The translations under genes were made by a program, and so were the position numbers. Source: Parabacteroides bouchesdurhonensis (GTDB lineage Bacteria; Bacteroidota; Bacteroidia; Bacteroidales; Tannerellaceae). Taken from it: a stretch of 64,000 bases of DNA. This document shows, one piece after another, positions 48,189 to 56,633 of this stretch. The notes below the pieces were generated by a model. The model saw only the letters and a list, made by a program, of their open reading frames with translations, searched no databases and was not told the DNA's origin. The DNA lies in contig NZ_LT896588.1 in the NCBI RefSeq assembly GCF_900186615.1, positions 1,052,406 to 1,116,405 of the forward strand. Reading direction: 5' to 3'. Each line of letters starts with the position of its first letter. Positions within the stretch are counted from its first letter, which is position 1.

Positions 48189-48886
48189 TTCAGTATGTCT
48201 TTAAGTTTCATGTTGTTCAGTTGCTTCAGTTCGTCGAGGTTGAAGTCCCTGTCCCGTGCCGCCTTTGTCACCAGCACGAGGTTTGACCTTGTCGGGTTCC
48301 CGTTCCCTCCCAGGTGGGTGAATTCCGTCAGCCAGAATTTCCTTTCCCAGTACTGCAGCAGCTTCTCATAGGTCAGGTCCTTCGGCAGATCTATCCTGGC
48401 GTTTCCCAAACATACGCTGGAACCTGTCACGTTGAAGAATGGAGCGGCATACAGCACGGTATCCGGTCTGGGAACATTTTCCTTGTAGGCATAGATTCTC
48501 ATTCCGTGTTCTCCGGCCTCGTAGATTACTCCCGGCAGGTAATATTCCGCGTTTTCTATTTTGAGCACGGGGCTGAAGAACATCATCCTCTTGTGCGGAG
48601 GATTGTACCACACGTATCTCTCGCTGCCCTTGCGCGGGTCGCAATACAGCAGATTAGAGGGTATCTTTCCGTATGGAGTGGTGCTGTGTCTTTCCGAGTA
48701 TCCCTTCACGAGCGTGTTCATGAATTCCAGGGTTACTGGTCTTCCTTCCGTCATGTTTCCCCGGTCGTCAATTTCACGGATTTCAAGGAAAAAGTTCCTG
48801 TCATTCTCCGAGGCATAGGCAATCAGTGCCGCCCTGGGGTTGAGCGGCGTCTTGATTTTTCTGGTCAGTTCGTTGCTGTCTATCAT
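48185..48886 (-). CDS. PRTRC system protein B
   Basis: 233 aa: AALIAYASENDRNFFLEIREID, STTPYGKIPSNLLYCDPRKGSERYVWYNPPHKRMMFFS are the hallmark segments of PRTRC-B. Soluble, mixed alpha/beta, function unknown. Overlaps the ThiF gene (ATGA) and follows the F-position gene by 16 nt. The cassette order matches PRTRC sets in other bacteria, where B immediately precedes ThiF. Confidence 0.88.
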   Translation of the reverse strand: MIDSNELTRKIKTPLNPRAALIAYASENDRNFFLEIREIDDRGNMTEGRPVTLEFMNTLVKGYSERHSTTPYGKIPSNLLYCDPRKGSERYVWYNPPHKRMMFFSPVLKIENAEYYLPGVIYEAGEHGMRIYAYKENVPRPDTVLYAAPFFNVTGSSVCLGNARIDLPKDLTYEKLLQYWERKFWLTEFTHLGGNGNPTRSNLVLVTKAARDRDFNLDELKQLNNMKLKDILK

Positions 48887-48902
48887 ATGCTTTCAGATTG
48901 GT

Positions 48903-50057
48903 TTATACTGTGATGTTGATGAATTTTTCCGCCCATTTGAAGAAGCGTTCCGGATAGTCGTCCATGCGGAACAGTTCCTCCGTTTCCGGAGACAGGTCAC
49001 AGGTGGTGACCGGAATAATGTCGTATGTCTCCTGGCTGTAGGAGTTGTAATAGTCGGTGAGATATTCCGTTATCATGTCGGTGCAGTCATAGATGACCCG
49101 GATCTGCTTGCTGAGATACATGGGCAGAAAGTCCGGTTCTTCCTCGTAGAAGGGATCGTAGCCGTATTCCATGATGCCGTGTTCAGGTGTAAGGAACTCC
49201 AGTCCCTCCTTCATGACAGAGAGCAGTGACTGTTCGTACCCGTCCTTCGGCTTATATCGGTCGATTGCCTTCGGCAGATTCTTGTAATAGGATTTGCGTT
49301 CCACCCGGCGTAACAGGGCATGTATCCTGCCTTCCTCATAGGAGTGCAGGAGCCGCCGCCTCTTTTTCCGGTCAGATGCCGTTTCACCCGAATCATCCTC
49401 AGACATCAGTGTCAGGGCATAGTCCATGTCATCCTCGTCCAGTACAGTGTTTATCCCGTTCGCCTGCATCAGGTTGTGGATGAAGGTGACGGATATGCGT
49501 CTCAGTTCCGGTCCGAGCCTTTCCATGAACTTCGTCGGGAAGTAATACAACGTGAGTTCTCCCCATTCATGACATTTCCAGAGACGGAACAGGAGTCTTT
49601 CTTCGTCCTGCTCAATGTTGACATTCATGTCATTGCCTACAAGGTTACACATCTCTTCGTGCAGTCTGGCAATGCTTTCGCCGGGCGTTCGTCCCGGTGT
49701 ATGTACCGCCTCCTTCTTCATGAGGAGTGCATATCTGAAAAAGGAATCACGCAGGTACTCATAGTTTTCCTGCGTGATAAGATTGTGCGGCTTCCCGTCA
49801 GTACCGTCCGTGAACAGTTCCGATGGGGATATCGGCAAGAACGTAGCGTTCAGAAAAGAATTACGGCACCGCTGGGTGCCGCAATCCGTTTCTTTCTTTC
49901 CGTGCCGTAATGCACCTTCCTTTCTGTTTCCGCAATGATAAGTCTCGCGAGCTGTTCCGCCTGATATCCGTCCAATGGTACACATGATTTCTTCTTTTTT
50001 CTGTTGTCCTTTGCCATATCCTTTATCCTTTTGTTCCGATAGTTGTCTTGAACTCAT
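48903..50057 (-). CDS. PRTRC F-position protein, start uncertain (possible frameshift)
   Basis: The frame is open to 50057 (384 aa), but its first 75 or so residues do not look like protein and overlap a better small frame at 49850-50017. Convincing coding starts around NSFLNATFLPISPSELFTDG (from about 49866 leftwards). The body is acidic and helical (LVGNDMNVNIEQDEERLLFRLWKCHEWGELTLYYFP; EDDMDYALTLMSEDDSGE; AEKFINITV at the end). Its place between proteins C and B is where PRTRC protein F is expected. I cannot confirm homology to F by motif. Either it starts at a non-ATG codon or a one-base deletion near 49865 has split it from the MAKDN... frame. Confidence 0.6.
   Translation of the reverse strand: MSSRQLSEQKDKGYGKGQQKKEEIMCTIGRISGGTARETYHCGNRKEGALRHGKKETDCGTQRCRNSFLNATFLPISPSELFTDGTDGKPHNLITQENYEYLRDSFFRYALLMKKEAVHTPGRTPGESIARLHEEMCNLVGNDMNVNIEQDEERLLFRLWKCHEWGELTLYYFPTKFMERLGPELRRISVTFIHNLMQANGINTVLDEDDMDYALTLMSEDDSGETASDRKKRRRLLHSYEEGRIHALLRRVERKSYYKNLPKAIDRYKPKDGYEQSLLSVMKEGLEFLTPEHGIMEYGYDPFYEEEPDFLPMYLSKQIRVIYDCTDMITEYLTDYYNSYSQETYDIIPVTTCDLSPETEELFRMDDYPERFFKWAEKFINITV
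49850..50017 (-). CDS. Small ORF (55 aa), possibly the true N-terminus of the F-position protein
   Basis: Starts with ATG at 50015-50017, 5 nt after the protein C stop: MAKDNRKKKKSCVPLDGYQ, then AEQLARLIIAETERKVHYGT, a basic-then-amphipathic helix with good coding character, ending ...APSGAVILF and TGA at 49850-49852. The frame on the other register continues as a plausible protein exactly here. Either an independent small gene or the 5' part of a frameshifted gene. Confidence 0.5.
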   Translation of the reverse strand: MAKDNRKKKKSCVPLDGYQAEQLARLIIAETERKVHYGTERKKRIAAPSGAVILF

Positions 50058-50244
50058 ATTCTGTCATGTCCTCCCTGATGACCGGTCCGTGAACGGTAGC
50101 CGTCGTCAGTTCCGGGTACATGTTCGAATAGTAGCTCATGACCATGTCCGGCGAGATGTTCGGATCCGGGTCATGAAGGGTTATATACTCCGTTCCTTTC
50201 TTGAATTTGAATGAGCGTGTCATTCCTTTGATTTCGAGTGCCAT
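50023..50244 (-). CDS. PRTRC system protein C
   Basis: 73 aa: MALEIKGMTRSFKFKKGTEYITLHDPDPNISPDMVMSYYSNMYPELTTATVHGP closely matches the short conserved PRTRC-C family, at family length. Beta-grasp-like small soluble protein, function unknown; it may act as a partner of the ThiF-like protein, by analogy with ubiquitin-like systems (inference). Four nt after protein E. Confidence 0.9.
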   Translation of the reverse strand: MALEIKGMTRSFKFKKGTEYITLHDPDPNISPDMVMSYYSNMYPELTTATVHGPVIREDMTEYEFKTTIGTKG

Positions 50245-50247
50245 GTC

Positions 50248-51282
50248 TTAAACTGTCTGATAAGGTGAATACTTGGGTTCCAGCATGGACTGCGGGAAAT
50301 CGATGTATTCCTCGTAGTCCTTCTCACTGTATGCGGGGTGTTCCTGATCGGAGAGGTACGGTTGCTGTTCGTCCTCCTGCATGAACCGTTCTTCCTGCCA
50401 GTCCTGTATTTCAGGCTGCGGCGGATATTGAGGTTGGGAAGGCTGCTGTCCGCCTGTCCGCTGTACGTATTGCGCGTGCGGCTGTATCTGCGGTCTTGCC
50501 TGCGGCTGTGGCGGCTGTTGTTGCGACGGCCATATTCCCGGTTGTTGCGGATGCTGCGTGTATGCCTGTTGTGGTCTCTGCGGCGCGGGCTGAGCCTGTC
50601 CCGGCATCGGCTGTGACGGTCTCCGCGTGTATGTCTGCTGCGGTGCCGGCTGTTGCGGACGTTGCGGTTGCGGATTTCTCTGTTCCGGTGCCTGCGTGTA
50701 TGCCGGCTGCTGGGAGTGTGGCTGTTGCTGCTGTACCGAAGGTTCCGGCTGTGCTTCCTGTTCCATCAGGTCGAAGAGGCTTCCCCGGTTCATTTCCGTG
50801 TCGGCCGCCTTTATCTTCTCCTCGATTTCCTTCAACTGGGCGGCATTCGCGTGTGCTTTCGCCTGTGTAAGCACACTGACGGCTTCCCGGTGGTTTCTGG
50901 CCGCTGTCAGTTCTTCCGCCTTCTTCATCAGTTTCTCATACTTCTCCCGTTTCTCGCGTTCTTCCTTCGTCTCCTTGGATTTCGCTTCCTTGGCAGCCTT
51001 GCTGCTGGCGGCGGCCTTGTCCGCCTGTGCCTCGAACTGTGCCATGTTGGAGATCAGTCCGCACGTTTTCTGTATAGGTCTTGTGACTGCCTGCAGGAAT
51101 CCCGTATCAAGTTCCTGCGGTGTGCCCGTGACAGTCAGCGGCACGATGTGGTTCTGGGCCTCGTCCTTGAGTCCGTTCGATTTGGGCAATGTGGAAACGG
51201 TCAGTTGTCCGTTTGTCTTGCGGATGACGATCGTGAGGTCCACGCTTTCCGTCATCATCTGGTGGATTGCTGTAAAAAACAT
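50248..51282 (-). CDS. PRTRC system protein E with Gln/Pro-rich repeats
   Basis: 344 aa. The N-terminal 80 residues (VDLTIVIRKTNGQLTVSTLPK, LTVTGTPQELDTGFLQAVTRPIQ) are the PRTRC-E domain. A Lys/Glu/Ala coiled coil follows (about 85-165). Residues about 175-320 are a low-complexity segment of Gln, Pro, Ala and Tyr with recurring YTQ/PQQ units. The C-terminus is acidic. First recognised PRTRC gene of the cassette; the linker is much longer than the conserved core and probably disordered. Confidence 0.85.
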   Translation of the reverse strand: MFFTAIHQMMTESVDLTIVIRKTNGQLTVSTLPKSNGLKDEAQNHIVPLTVTGTPQELDTGFLQAVTRPIQKTCGLISNMAQFEAQADKAAASSKAAKEAKSKETKEEREKREKYEKLMKKAEELTAARNHREAVSVLTQAKAHANAAQLKEIEEKIKAADTEMNRGSLFDLMEQEAQPEPSVQQQQPHSQQPAYTQAPEQRNPQPQRPQQPAPQQTYTRRPSQPMPGQAQPAPQRPQQAYTQHPQQPGIWPSQQQPPQPQARPQIQPHAQYVQRTGGQQPSQPQYPPQPEIQDWQEERFMQEDEQQPYLSDQEHPAYSEKDYEEYIDFPQSMLEPKYSPYQTV

Positions 51283-51315
51283 AATTTCAGATATTAAATG
51301 ATTAGACGATGTGTT

Positions 51316-51531
51316 TCAATATTCGCTGAAGAATTCTGCCAGCAGCCTGTTCCTGTCCGGATGTCTGCAAATTTCCAGAACGGGGTTCAGCAGCTTTGAG
51401 ATGTGAACGGGACCTGTGGTTCCCCTTGGTGGCAGCTTGATTGCCGGTTGCGGGACGTGTACTTTCGGTCTTCTTGTCACGGGCATCCCTATCGGAGCTG
51501 GTGACTGTCTTGTGATGATCGCTTGTTGCAT
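51316..51531 (-). CDS. Small basic Pro-rich protein (71 aa)
   Basis: MQQAIITRQSPAPIGMPVTR..., Pro/Arg-rich first half and a helical C-terminus (HISKLLNPVLEICRHPDRNRLLAEFFSEY). No family recognised. It begins the PRTRC operon, 33 nt before protein E, and its start is 47 nt left of inverted-repeat copy A. Likely real because of position and clean frame. Confidence 0.6.
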   Translation of the reverse strand: MQQAIITRQSPAPIGMPVTRRPKVHVPQPAIKLPPRGTTGPVHISKLLNPVLEICRHPDRNRLLAEFFSEY

Positions 51532-51577
51532 ATTCTTTAATTTTTAACTGTGAATACCCGGGCTTTGGCAGCCCGTT

Positions 51578-51728
51578 GAACTACAAGGGCCCAACGGCAA
51601 ATGCTTCTGGAAAGGCAGGGTTTTCGGGAAAAATACCGGAGCGCAGCGAGGATGATTTTTTCCGAAACCGCTTGCGGCCTGACCTTGCCGTCCGACAAGA
51701 AGCGTTTGCCAACTTTGCCCTGTAGTTC
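51578..51728. repeat. Structured ICE repeat, copy A
   Basis: Outer arms 51578-51608 and 51698-51728 are complementary (gaactaca... and ...tgtagttc; aaatgcttct and agaagcgttt). The core 51614-51689 holds ggcagggttttcggg, aaaataccggagc, gcgaggatgatttttt and ccttgcc, pairing ggcagg with ccttgcc and ttttcggg with the ccgaaa strand. Lies between the 51878 membrane gene and the PRTRC operon. Confidence 0.8.
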
Positions 51729-51877
51729 TCGGTTTGCCAATGTCTGTGTTTTTAGTCCTTTCCCTTTTCTTCCCGTGTCATTTCCGGTTGTGACGGATAC
51801 AAAAAGAGCCGCCCGCTCCCGGACAGCTCCCTTATGCTGCAATGATAAATTCCGTGCATGTTCCATATCGTCAGATT

Positions 51878-52114
51878 TCAGAAGACCAGAAAACTCAGTA
51901 TGCACAGAATGATGGCCAGTGCCACGAGAAAACAGGCTATACGGTAGAGGAACCTGAAGAGTCCCCTGAAACAGATGATGGCCACGGCGGTCCATACAGG
52001 CGATATACCGTGGGAATAGAGCCAGCTGAATATGATGGCTGCTGTTACGGCCAGCGCGAGTGTCCTTGCCCATCTGCTGTCCGCTATCTTTCTGATACGT
52101 TCTTTTGTTTTCAT
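51878..52114 (-). CDS. Small membrane protein (78 aa)
   Basis: Start chosen at the ATG 52112-52114 (MKTKERIRKIADSRWARTLALAV); the frame continues into repeat copy B. A basic N-terminus is followed by two hydrophobic helices (about 18-38 and 50-76). No family recognised. It lies between structured repeats A and B, after topB in the direction of transcription. Confidence 0.6.
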   Translation of the reverse strand: MKTKERIRKIADSRWARTLALAVTAAIIFSWLYSHGISPVWTAVAIICFRGLFRFLYRIACFLVALAIILCILSFLVF

Positions 52115-52144
52115 AATCTTCATGTGTTTGGCGGGAATGCCATT

Positions 52145-52300
52145 CCCGGTTTCAGGGGCTTTCTTGCAGTCCGCCTCCACAGGCAAGGTTTTCGGGAAAA
52201 ATACCGGAGCCTCGGGCGAGGATGATTTTTCCCAGAAACCGTCAGGCCCGACCTTGCCGGTGGAAACGGGCGGGCTGCGACCTTTGCCCCGCGAATCGGG
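52145..52300. repeat. Structured ICE repeat, copy B
   Basis: Outer arms 52145-52180 and 52260-52300 are complementary with bulges (gcagtccgcc...ccac against gtgg...gggcgggctgc; cccggttt against aatcggg). The core 52182-52258 reads ggcaaggttttcggg, aaaataccggagc, gcgaggatgatttttccc and accttgcc. Lies between topB and the 51878 gene. Confidence 0.8.
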
Positions 52301-52309
52301 ATGGCTTCA

Positions 52310-54409
52310 TCATTTCCTTTTCCTGCCGTTCCCGTTTTTGGGGAACGAGAGTGTCAGGGTAAATCCGGCGTCAAAGGTGACCGAAGCGTCGAAAGCCACG
52401 CCCTTCTTTCCCTTGAATCCCTTGATGAGCCGTGTGGAGCCGGAGGAGAAAAGCTGTTCCAGATGCTGGTCCGTCAGTTCCTTGTTCAGGAATCTGCGGT
52501 ACACGGTCAGTCCGCACCCTTTATTGTCACAGCGGGCACTCTTCTCCCTGACGATGATGTGTCCGGTCTTGCATTTGGGACAGGTGAACGTACGGGCGGC
52601 TGCCGCCGGAAGGCTGAGGTTCAGGATTTCACGGGTAGCCTTGCGGGTGTAGTCCGTGATGGATGCCATGAACGTGTCCGGTCCGAGCGTGTGCCGCTCT
52701 ATCTGGAGCAGGGTCTTCTCCCAGCTTCCTGTCAGGGAAACATCCGCCACGAGCATGTCCTTCACCGCATCGTAGATATGGAGTCCCTTTTCCGTGGGGA
52801 CGATGCTCTTGCCGGAGCGGGCGATATAGTCACGCTTGAACAGTGTGGTGATGATGGCGGCTCTTGTGGCGGGCGTGCCGATGCCCAGCTCCTTCACGGC
52901 CTCGCGTGCCTGTTCGTCGGCTATCTCCCTGCCGCAGGTCTCCATGGCCGCCAGCAGCGTGGCTTCGGTATAGAGCGGTCTGGGCACGGTCTTCTTCTGG
53001 GCCAGTCCGAATCCTGAAACCGGAACCGTGTCCCCTTCGGCAAATACGGCCGTACCCTCGTCGGTTTCCGGCTCGTCATCCTCCCGGTCCTCTTTCCGGC
53101 CAAAGATGCCGCGCCATCCCGGGCTGACCACGGTAGAACCCTTCGAGCGGAAGTCCATCCCCTCCAGACGGCACTCCATGAGCAGCATTTCCTTCTCGCA
53201 GCATGGTGCGAACGCCTCCAGCATACGTCCGGCTATCAGCGTATAGACGGCGGTCTCCGCCTCCGAAAGCCCTTCTGGAGCAATACCGGTCGTGATGAGG
53301 GCATGGTGGTCCGTCACTTTCCTGTCGTCCACGCTGCGGGTGTTGAGACGCGCAAAGTCAAGGATTCCGGCACTTGTGGCGAATCCGGGCATGGCCATAA
53401 TCCTTTCCAGCAGACCGGGCACACAGGCCATCACGTCGTGCGGGATGTAGCGGCTTCCCGTTCTCGGGTAGGAAATGAGCTTCTTCTCGTAGAGCGACTG
53501 GGCGATGTCCAGTGTCTTTGCCGCGGGCAGGTCGAGGTGCACGTTGCAGTCCTTCTGGAGTGCCGTCAGGTCGTAGAGCAGCGGCGGCTGTTGCAGGGTT
53601 CTCCTGCGTTCCACCTTCGTGACTGTCGCACGGGAATCGGAAGAGATATGGCGGTAGGCCGTCTCAGCCTCCTGCCGGTCACTGAAGTTCGCCGTGTGGA
53701 AGAAGCGGCGGTGCGAATCCCCGTTCTTCAGGGTGACGTGCAACTGCCAGTACGGTGTGGAGACAAAACTCCGCTTCTCCCTGTAACGGCTGCATATCAT
53801 GGCGAGCGTCGGCGTCTGTACCCGTCCGATGGAGTTGTTGGACGAGCCTGAGACGATGGCCAGGGCCCGGCTGGCGTTCATACCCACCAGCCAGTCCGCC
53901 TTCGCGCGGCTGTCGGCGGCGGCATACAGGCTGTCGTATTCCGAGCCGTCCTTCAGTTCCTCCAGACCTTTCCGTATGGCCTCGTCGGTCAGCGAGGAGA
54001 TCCACAGGCGGCGGAACGGTTTCGTGCAGCCCAGAAAGTCGTATATCCAGCGGAAGATAAGTTCCCCTTCGCGACCGGCATCGGTAGCCACGATGATGCT
54101 GTCACAGCGGTTGAACACGCTTTCTATGACTTTCAGCTGTTTCGAGGCGGCGATGTCCGTGACCATTCCCCTGTCCGTGCGCACCTGTCGGGAGACCAGG
54201 CGGAACGGTTCGGGCAGCATCGGCAGGTCCTCCGCCGCTGTTTTCGTGTAACCGTAAGTGTCCGGCATGGCCAGCGACACGAGGTGTCCCAGTGCCCATG
54301 TTACCATATATCCGTTGCCGGAACAGTAGCCGTCATTTCTTGTATCAGCCCCGACTACACGGGCTATGTCCAAGCCTACACTCGGCTTTTCTGCGATGAT
54401 TGCTATCAT
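52310..54409 (-). CDS. topB: DNA topoisomerase III (exc-like)
   Basis: 699 aa type IA topoisomerase. The TOPRIM start IAIIAEKPSVGLDIARVVGA and acidic ATDAGREGELIFRW are followed by the active-site strand LISYPRTGSRY with nucleophile Tyr314. The C-terminal CPKCKTGHIIV...CDNKGCG is a zinc-ribbon-like module. Conjugative elements of the CTnDOT family carry such a gene (exc). It relaxes or decatenates DNA during excision or transfer. It follows the DUF4099 genes and precedes repeat copy B; high G+C, unlike the tRNA island. Confidence 0.93.
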   Translation of the reverse strand: MIAIIAEKPSVGLDIARVVGADTRNDGYCSGNGYMVTWALGHLVSLAMPDTYGYTKTAAEDLPMLPEPFRLVSRQVRTDRGMVTDIAASKQLKVIESVFNRCDSIIVATDAGREGELIFRWIYDFLGCTKPFRRLWISSLTDEAIRKGLEELKDGSEYDSLYAAADSRAKADWLVGMNASRALAIVSGSSNNSIGRVQTPTLAMICSRYREKRSFVSTPYWQLHVTLKNGDSHRRFFHTANFSDRQEAETAYRHISSDSRATVTKVERRRTLQQPPLLYDLTALQKDCNVHLDLPAAKTLDIAQSLYEKKLISYPRTGSRYIPHDVMACVPGLLERIMAMPGFATSAGILDFARLNTRSVDDRKVTDHHALITTGIAPEGLSEAETAVYTLIAGRMLEAFAPCCEKEMLLMECRLEGMDFRSKGSTVVSPGWRGIFGRKEDREDDEPETDEGTAVFAEGDTVPVSGFGLAQKKTVPRPLYTEATLLAAMETCGREIADEQAREAVKELGIGTPATRAAIITTLFKRDYIARSGKSIVPTEKGLHIYDAVKDMLVADVSLTGSWEKTLLQIERHTLGPDTFMASITDYTRKATREILNLSLPAAAARTFTCPKCKTGHIIVREKSARCDNKGCGLTVYRRFLNKELTDQHLEQLFSSGSTRLIKGFKGKKGVAFDASVTFDAGFTLTLSFPKNGNGRKRK

Positions 54410-54503
54410 ATTGTTAGGATAAAAATTAAGCCGTTTCCCGTTTTCCGTGCGGAAGACAGGAAACGGCGGTAAGACATCGGTTTACTTAATAATTGCCCTC
54501 AGG

Positions 54504-54767
54504 TTATCTGCCCAGCGGTGTCACTCCCTGGATTTCCAGCAGCGGCGCCTCGCCCTTGCGGACCAACTGGAGGGTGGCGTCCATCACCACGTCCACGCCG
54601 AGGAGTACGAGGCTCAGGGACATCACTTTTGTTTTCTCTCCCCTGAGGAGGGTGTCCATCTCGCCGGAGAGTTCCAGCTCGTCCTTCATGATACCGATAC
54701 CGGAGAGTTCGTCCCAGTTCACTTCATCAGCCTTGAAAGGCATGTCGTTTCCGTTTTCCTTTTTCAT
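54504..54767 (-). CDS. Short DUF4099-like protein (87 aa)
   Basis: VNWDELSGIGIMKDELELSG, then MDTLLRGEKTKVMSLSL, then a short strand pair ending VTPLGR. It aligns by eye with the DUF4099 segment of the 590-aa neighbour (INWEQLKNFGISREYLQERG; LEQMLRGYKTNQVVPISMN). So it is a stand-alone, single-domain paralogue lacking the N-terminal and DUF3945 parts. Separated by 45 nt from the larger gene and by 94 nt from topB, in the same direction. Confidence 0.75.
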   Translation of the reverse strand: MKKENGNDMPFKADEVNWDELSGIGIMKDELELSGEMDTLLRGEKTKVMSLSLVLLGVDVVMDATLQLVRKGEAPLLEIQGVTPLGR

Positions 54768-54812
54768 ATTTCTTTCTTTTTTGATTCAACATTCATTTTC
54801 GGTTGCCTGCCA

Positions 54813-56585
54813 TCAGGCAATGCTTGCACCCTTTGACTTGCGGTTGCCCTGTTCCTGTCGCTGGTTGTTGGCCACCACGTTGCGCTGCGAGGCGTCACGC
54901 TTGCGGTCAGGATTCTCGTTGTAGAAGTCCAGACGCCCCTGGTTGAAGTTCGCCTTGACGTACTGCGAGATGGTCTTCCCGTCATATCCCTTGATGCCTT
55001 CCACCAGCACGGCCTTTCCGCTTTGCAGGTCCGCACGCTGCTTTCTGGTCAGCTCCACGTCCCACACTTTGGTAGGAATCTTGAAATCCTCGCGCTGCTC
55101 GAAGCCGTCCGGCGTGCGGGAGTAGCTCAGCCGTCCCGTCTCCAGGTCGGCCTTGATGAAGGAGGAGAATTCCTCTCCCTTGCGGTTCACCATGTCGTTG
55201 AGGAAAATCACCTTGCCTTCACGGAGCTGCTGCTGTTCCTCCGCCGTAATCTTCACCCCGTTGATTTCGTTGGGGATATAGATTTCACGTGCGCCCTCCG
55301 GGGAGTCCGGGTTGTAGCGGGTGTATGACGGACGGCCTGTCGCCTCGTCCAACTTCACGTAGGAGGAGAACACCTCGCCGTCCTTGCGCTGCATGCCCTC
55401 CACGAAGATGGCTTTCCCGGCGTTCAGGTCCTCAATCTGTTTCTGTGTCAGTTCCACGCCCCCGAGTGTCTGGCGGTTGAAGAGCTTGTCGTTCTCGAAG
55501 ATGAACTCTACGCCCCTGCGTTCGGCATTCACTTGGATGAAGGCGTTGAACTCGTTGCCGGACTTGGCGATCATGCCCTCGACATAGACCTTCTTGCCTT
55601 CACGCAGGTCGTTCTGTTCCTGTTCGGTCAGTTCCACGCCTTTGATTTCCCTCGGTATGATGGCGTTCTCCGCTTTCATGGCGACCACCTCGTTGGTCAG
55701 CTTGTCGATGCTGATGAAGGATGGGATATACTCCCCGTTGCGTCCTTTCAGCTCCACGACACGCCCCATATTGCCCGTTTCGAGCAGGTTTCGCTTGTCC
55801 TCGTCGGAGAAGATATGTCCGAAATACGGTCGGTCGAGGTCGGGTTTCTGTCGGATACCGTGGATGCCGAGTACCACTTCGCCCGCCATGGACTGCTGGA
55901 AGGACAGACGTGCGTCCGTTCTCAGTACGGCAGAGCCGAAGTTCATGCTGATGGGCACGACCTGGTTGGTCTTGTAGCCACGGAGCATCTGTTCGAGCAG
56001 TCCGCGCTCCTGGAGGTATTCGCGGGAGATTCCGAAATTCTTTAGCTGTTCCCAGTTGATCATGGACTCGTTGTAACGGTACTGGGGGGACTGGGTCTGC
56101 GGCTGGCTGTCAGCTGCGGCAGCCTGCTGCCGGGTTTCATTTTTCTTTGCCATTTCTTCTTGATTTTGTTGGTTGATACTTTGGTTTTCCTTGTTGCGCG
56201 GAACAATCTCGTACTGCTTGAGAAATTCCTCCACGGCTTTTGTCTTTTTTCCTGCGGCGATGTCCTCGATGGCCTGCTGTACGGCAGGGTCGTCCAGCCT
56301 GTCTTCCTTGACGGAGAGGATTCCGAAGCGCGTCGGGTCTTTCAGCTGGCTCCAGAAGTTCTTGATGAAGTTCTCGAAGGCGTCGGCATAACGGTCAATT
56401 TTCAGGAAGGAGTTCCGGTTCTTCTTGTCGGCGGCTACCGTGTTGAATTTTCCGTCCTTTCCGATTTGAGATACCGCTTCAAGAATCAGTTCCATCTTGT
56501 CGAGGATGAACACGATGTCACTCATCTGCTCATTTTCGGTGACCTGCGGTTTCGCGGGTTCTTCCCTTGCATTTTTCTTTGCCAT
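54813..56585 (-). CDS. DUF4099/DUF3945 protein
   Basis: 590 aa. Residues about 15-130 are helical, followed by a Gln-rich linker (NQSINQQNQEEMAKKNETRQQAAAADSQ). The DUF4099 domain occupies about 180-270 (INWEQLKNFGISREYL...). DUF3945-type repeats run to about 560: GVELTEQEQNDLREGKKVYVEGM, GVELTQKQIEDLNAGKAIFVEGM, GVKITAEEQQQLREGKVIFLNDM and DVELTRKQRADLQSGKAVLVEGI, each with a following strand and spaced about 65-70 residues. A basic tail ends the protein. Common in Bacteroidales conjugative elements; function unknown. Starts the topB operon from the promoter at 56626-56633. Confidence 0.85.
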   Translation of the reverse strand: MAKKNAREEPAKPQVTENEQMSDIVFILDKMELILEAVSQIGKDGKFNTVAADKKNRNSFLKIDRYADAFENFIKNFWSQLKDPTRFGILSVKEDRLDDPAVQQAIEDIAAGKKTKAVEEFLKQYEIVPRNKENQSINQQNQEEMAKKNETRQQAAAADSQPQTQSPQYRYNESMINWEQLKNFGISREYLQERGLLEQMLRGYKTNQVVPISMNFGSAVLRTDARLSFQQSMAGEVVLGIHGIRQKPDLDRPYFGHIFSDEDKRNLLETGNMGRVVELKGRNGEYIPSFISIDKLTNEVVAMKAENAIIPREIKGVELTEQEQNDLREGKKVYVEGMIAKSGNEFNAFIQVNAERRGVEFIFENDKLFNRQTLGGVELTQKQIEDLNAGKAIFVEGMQRKDGEVFSSYVKLDEATGRPSYTRYNPDSPEGAREIYIPNEINGVKITAEEQQQLREGKVIFLNDMVNRKGEEFSSFIKADLETGRLSYSRTPDGFEQREDFKIPTKVWDVELTRKQRADLQSGKAVLVEGIKGYDGKTISQYVKANFNQGRLDFYNENPDRKRDASQRNVVANNQRQEQGNRKSKGASIA

Positions 56586-56625
56586 AACATTTGATTTTTA
56601 GTGTTGATAACTCATGTTGTCAGTG

Positions 56626-56633
56626 CAAATATA
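56626..56633 (-). promoter_or_regulatory. -7 element (TATATTTG) for the DUF4099-topB operon
   Basis: Reverse complement of caaatata, TAnnTTTG match 41 nt upstream of the 56585 start. Confidence 0.55.

Noticed and set aside
50338-51301. Plus-strand Leu/Ala/Val-rich frames opposite PRTRC protein E
   Set aside because: Shadows created by the Gln/Pro-rich and Lys/Ala-rich codons of protein E; no independent start, promoter or family.
53303-54251. Long plus-strand frames opposite topB
   Set aside because: High-G+C antisense shadows of a firmly identified topoisomerase gene.
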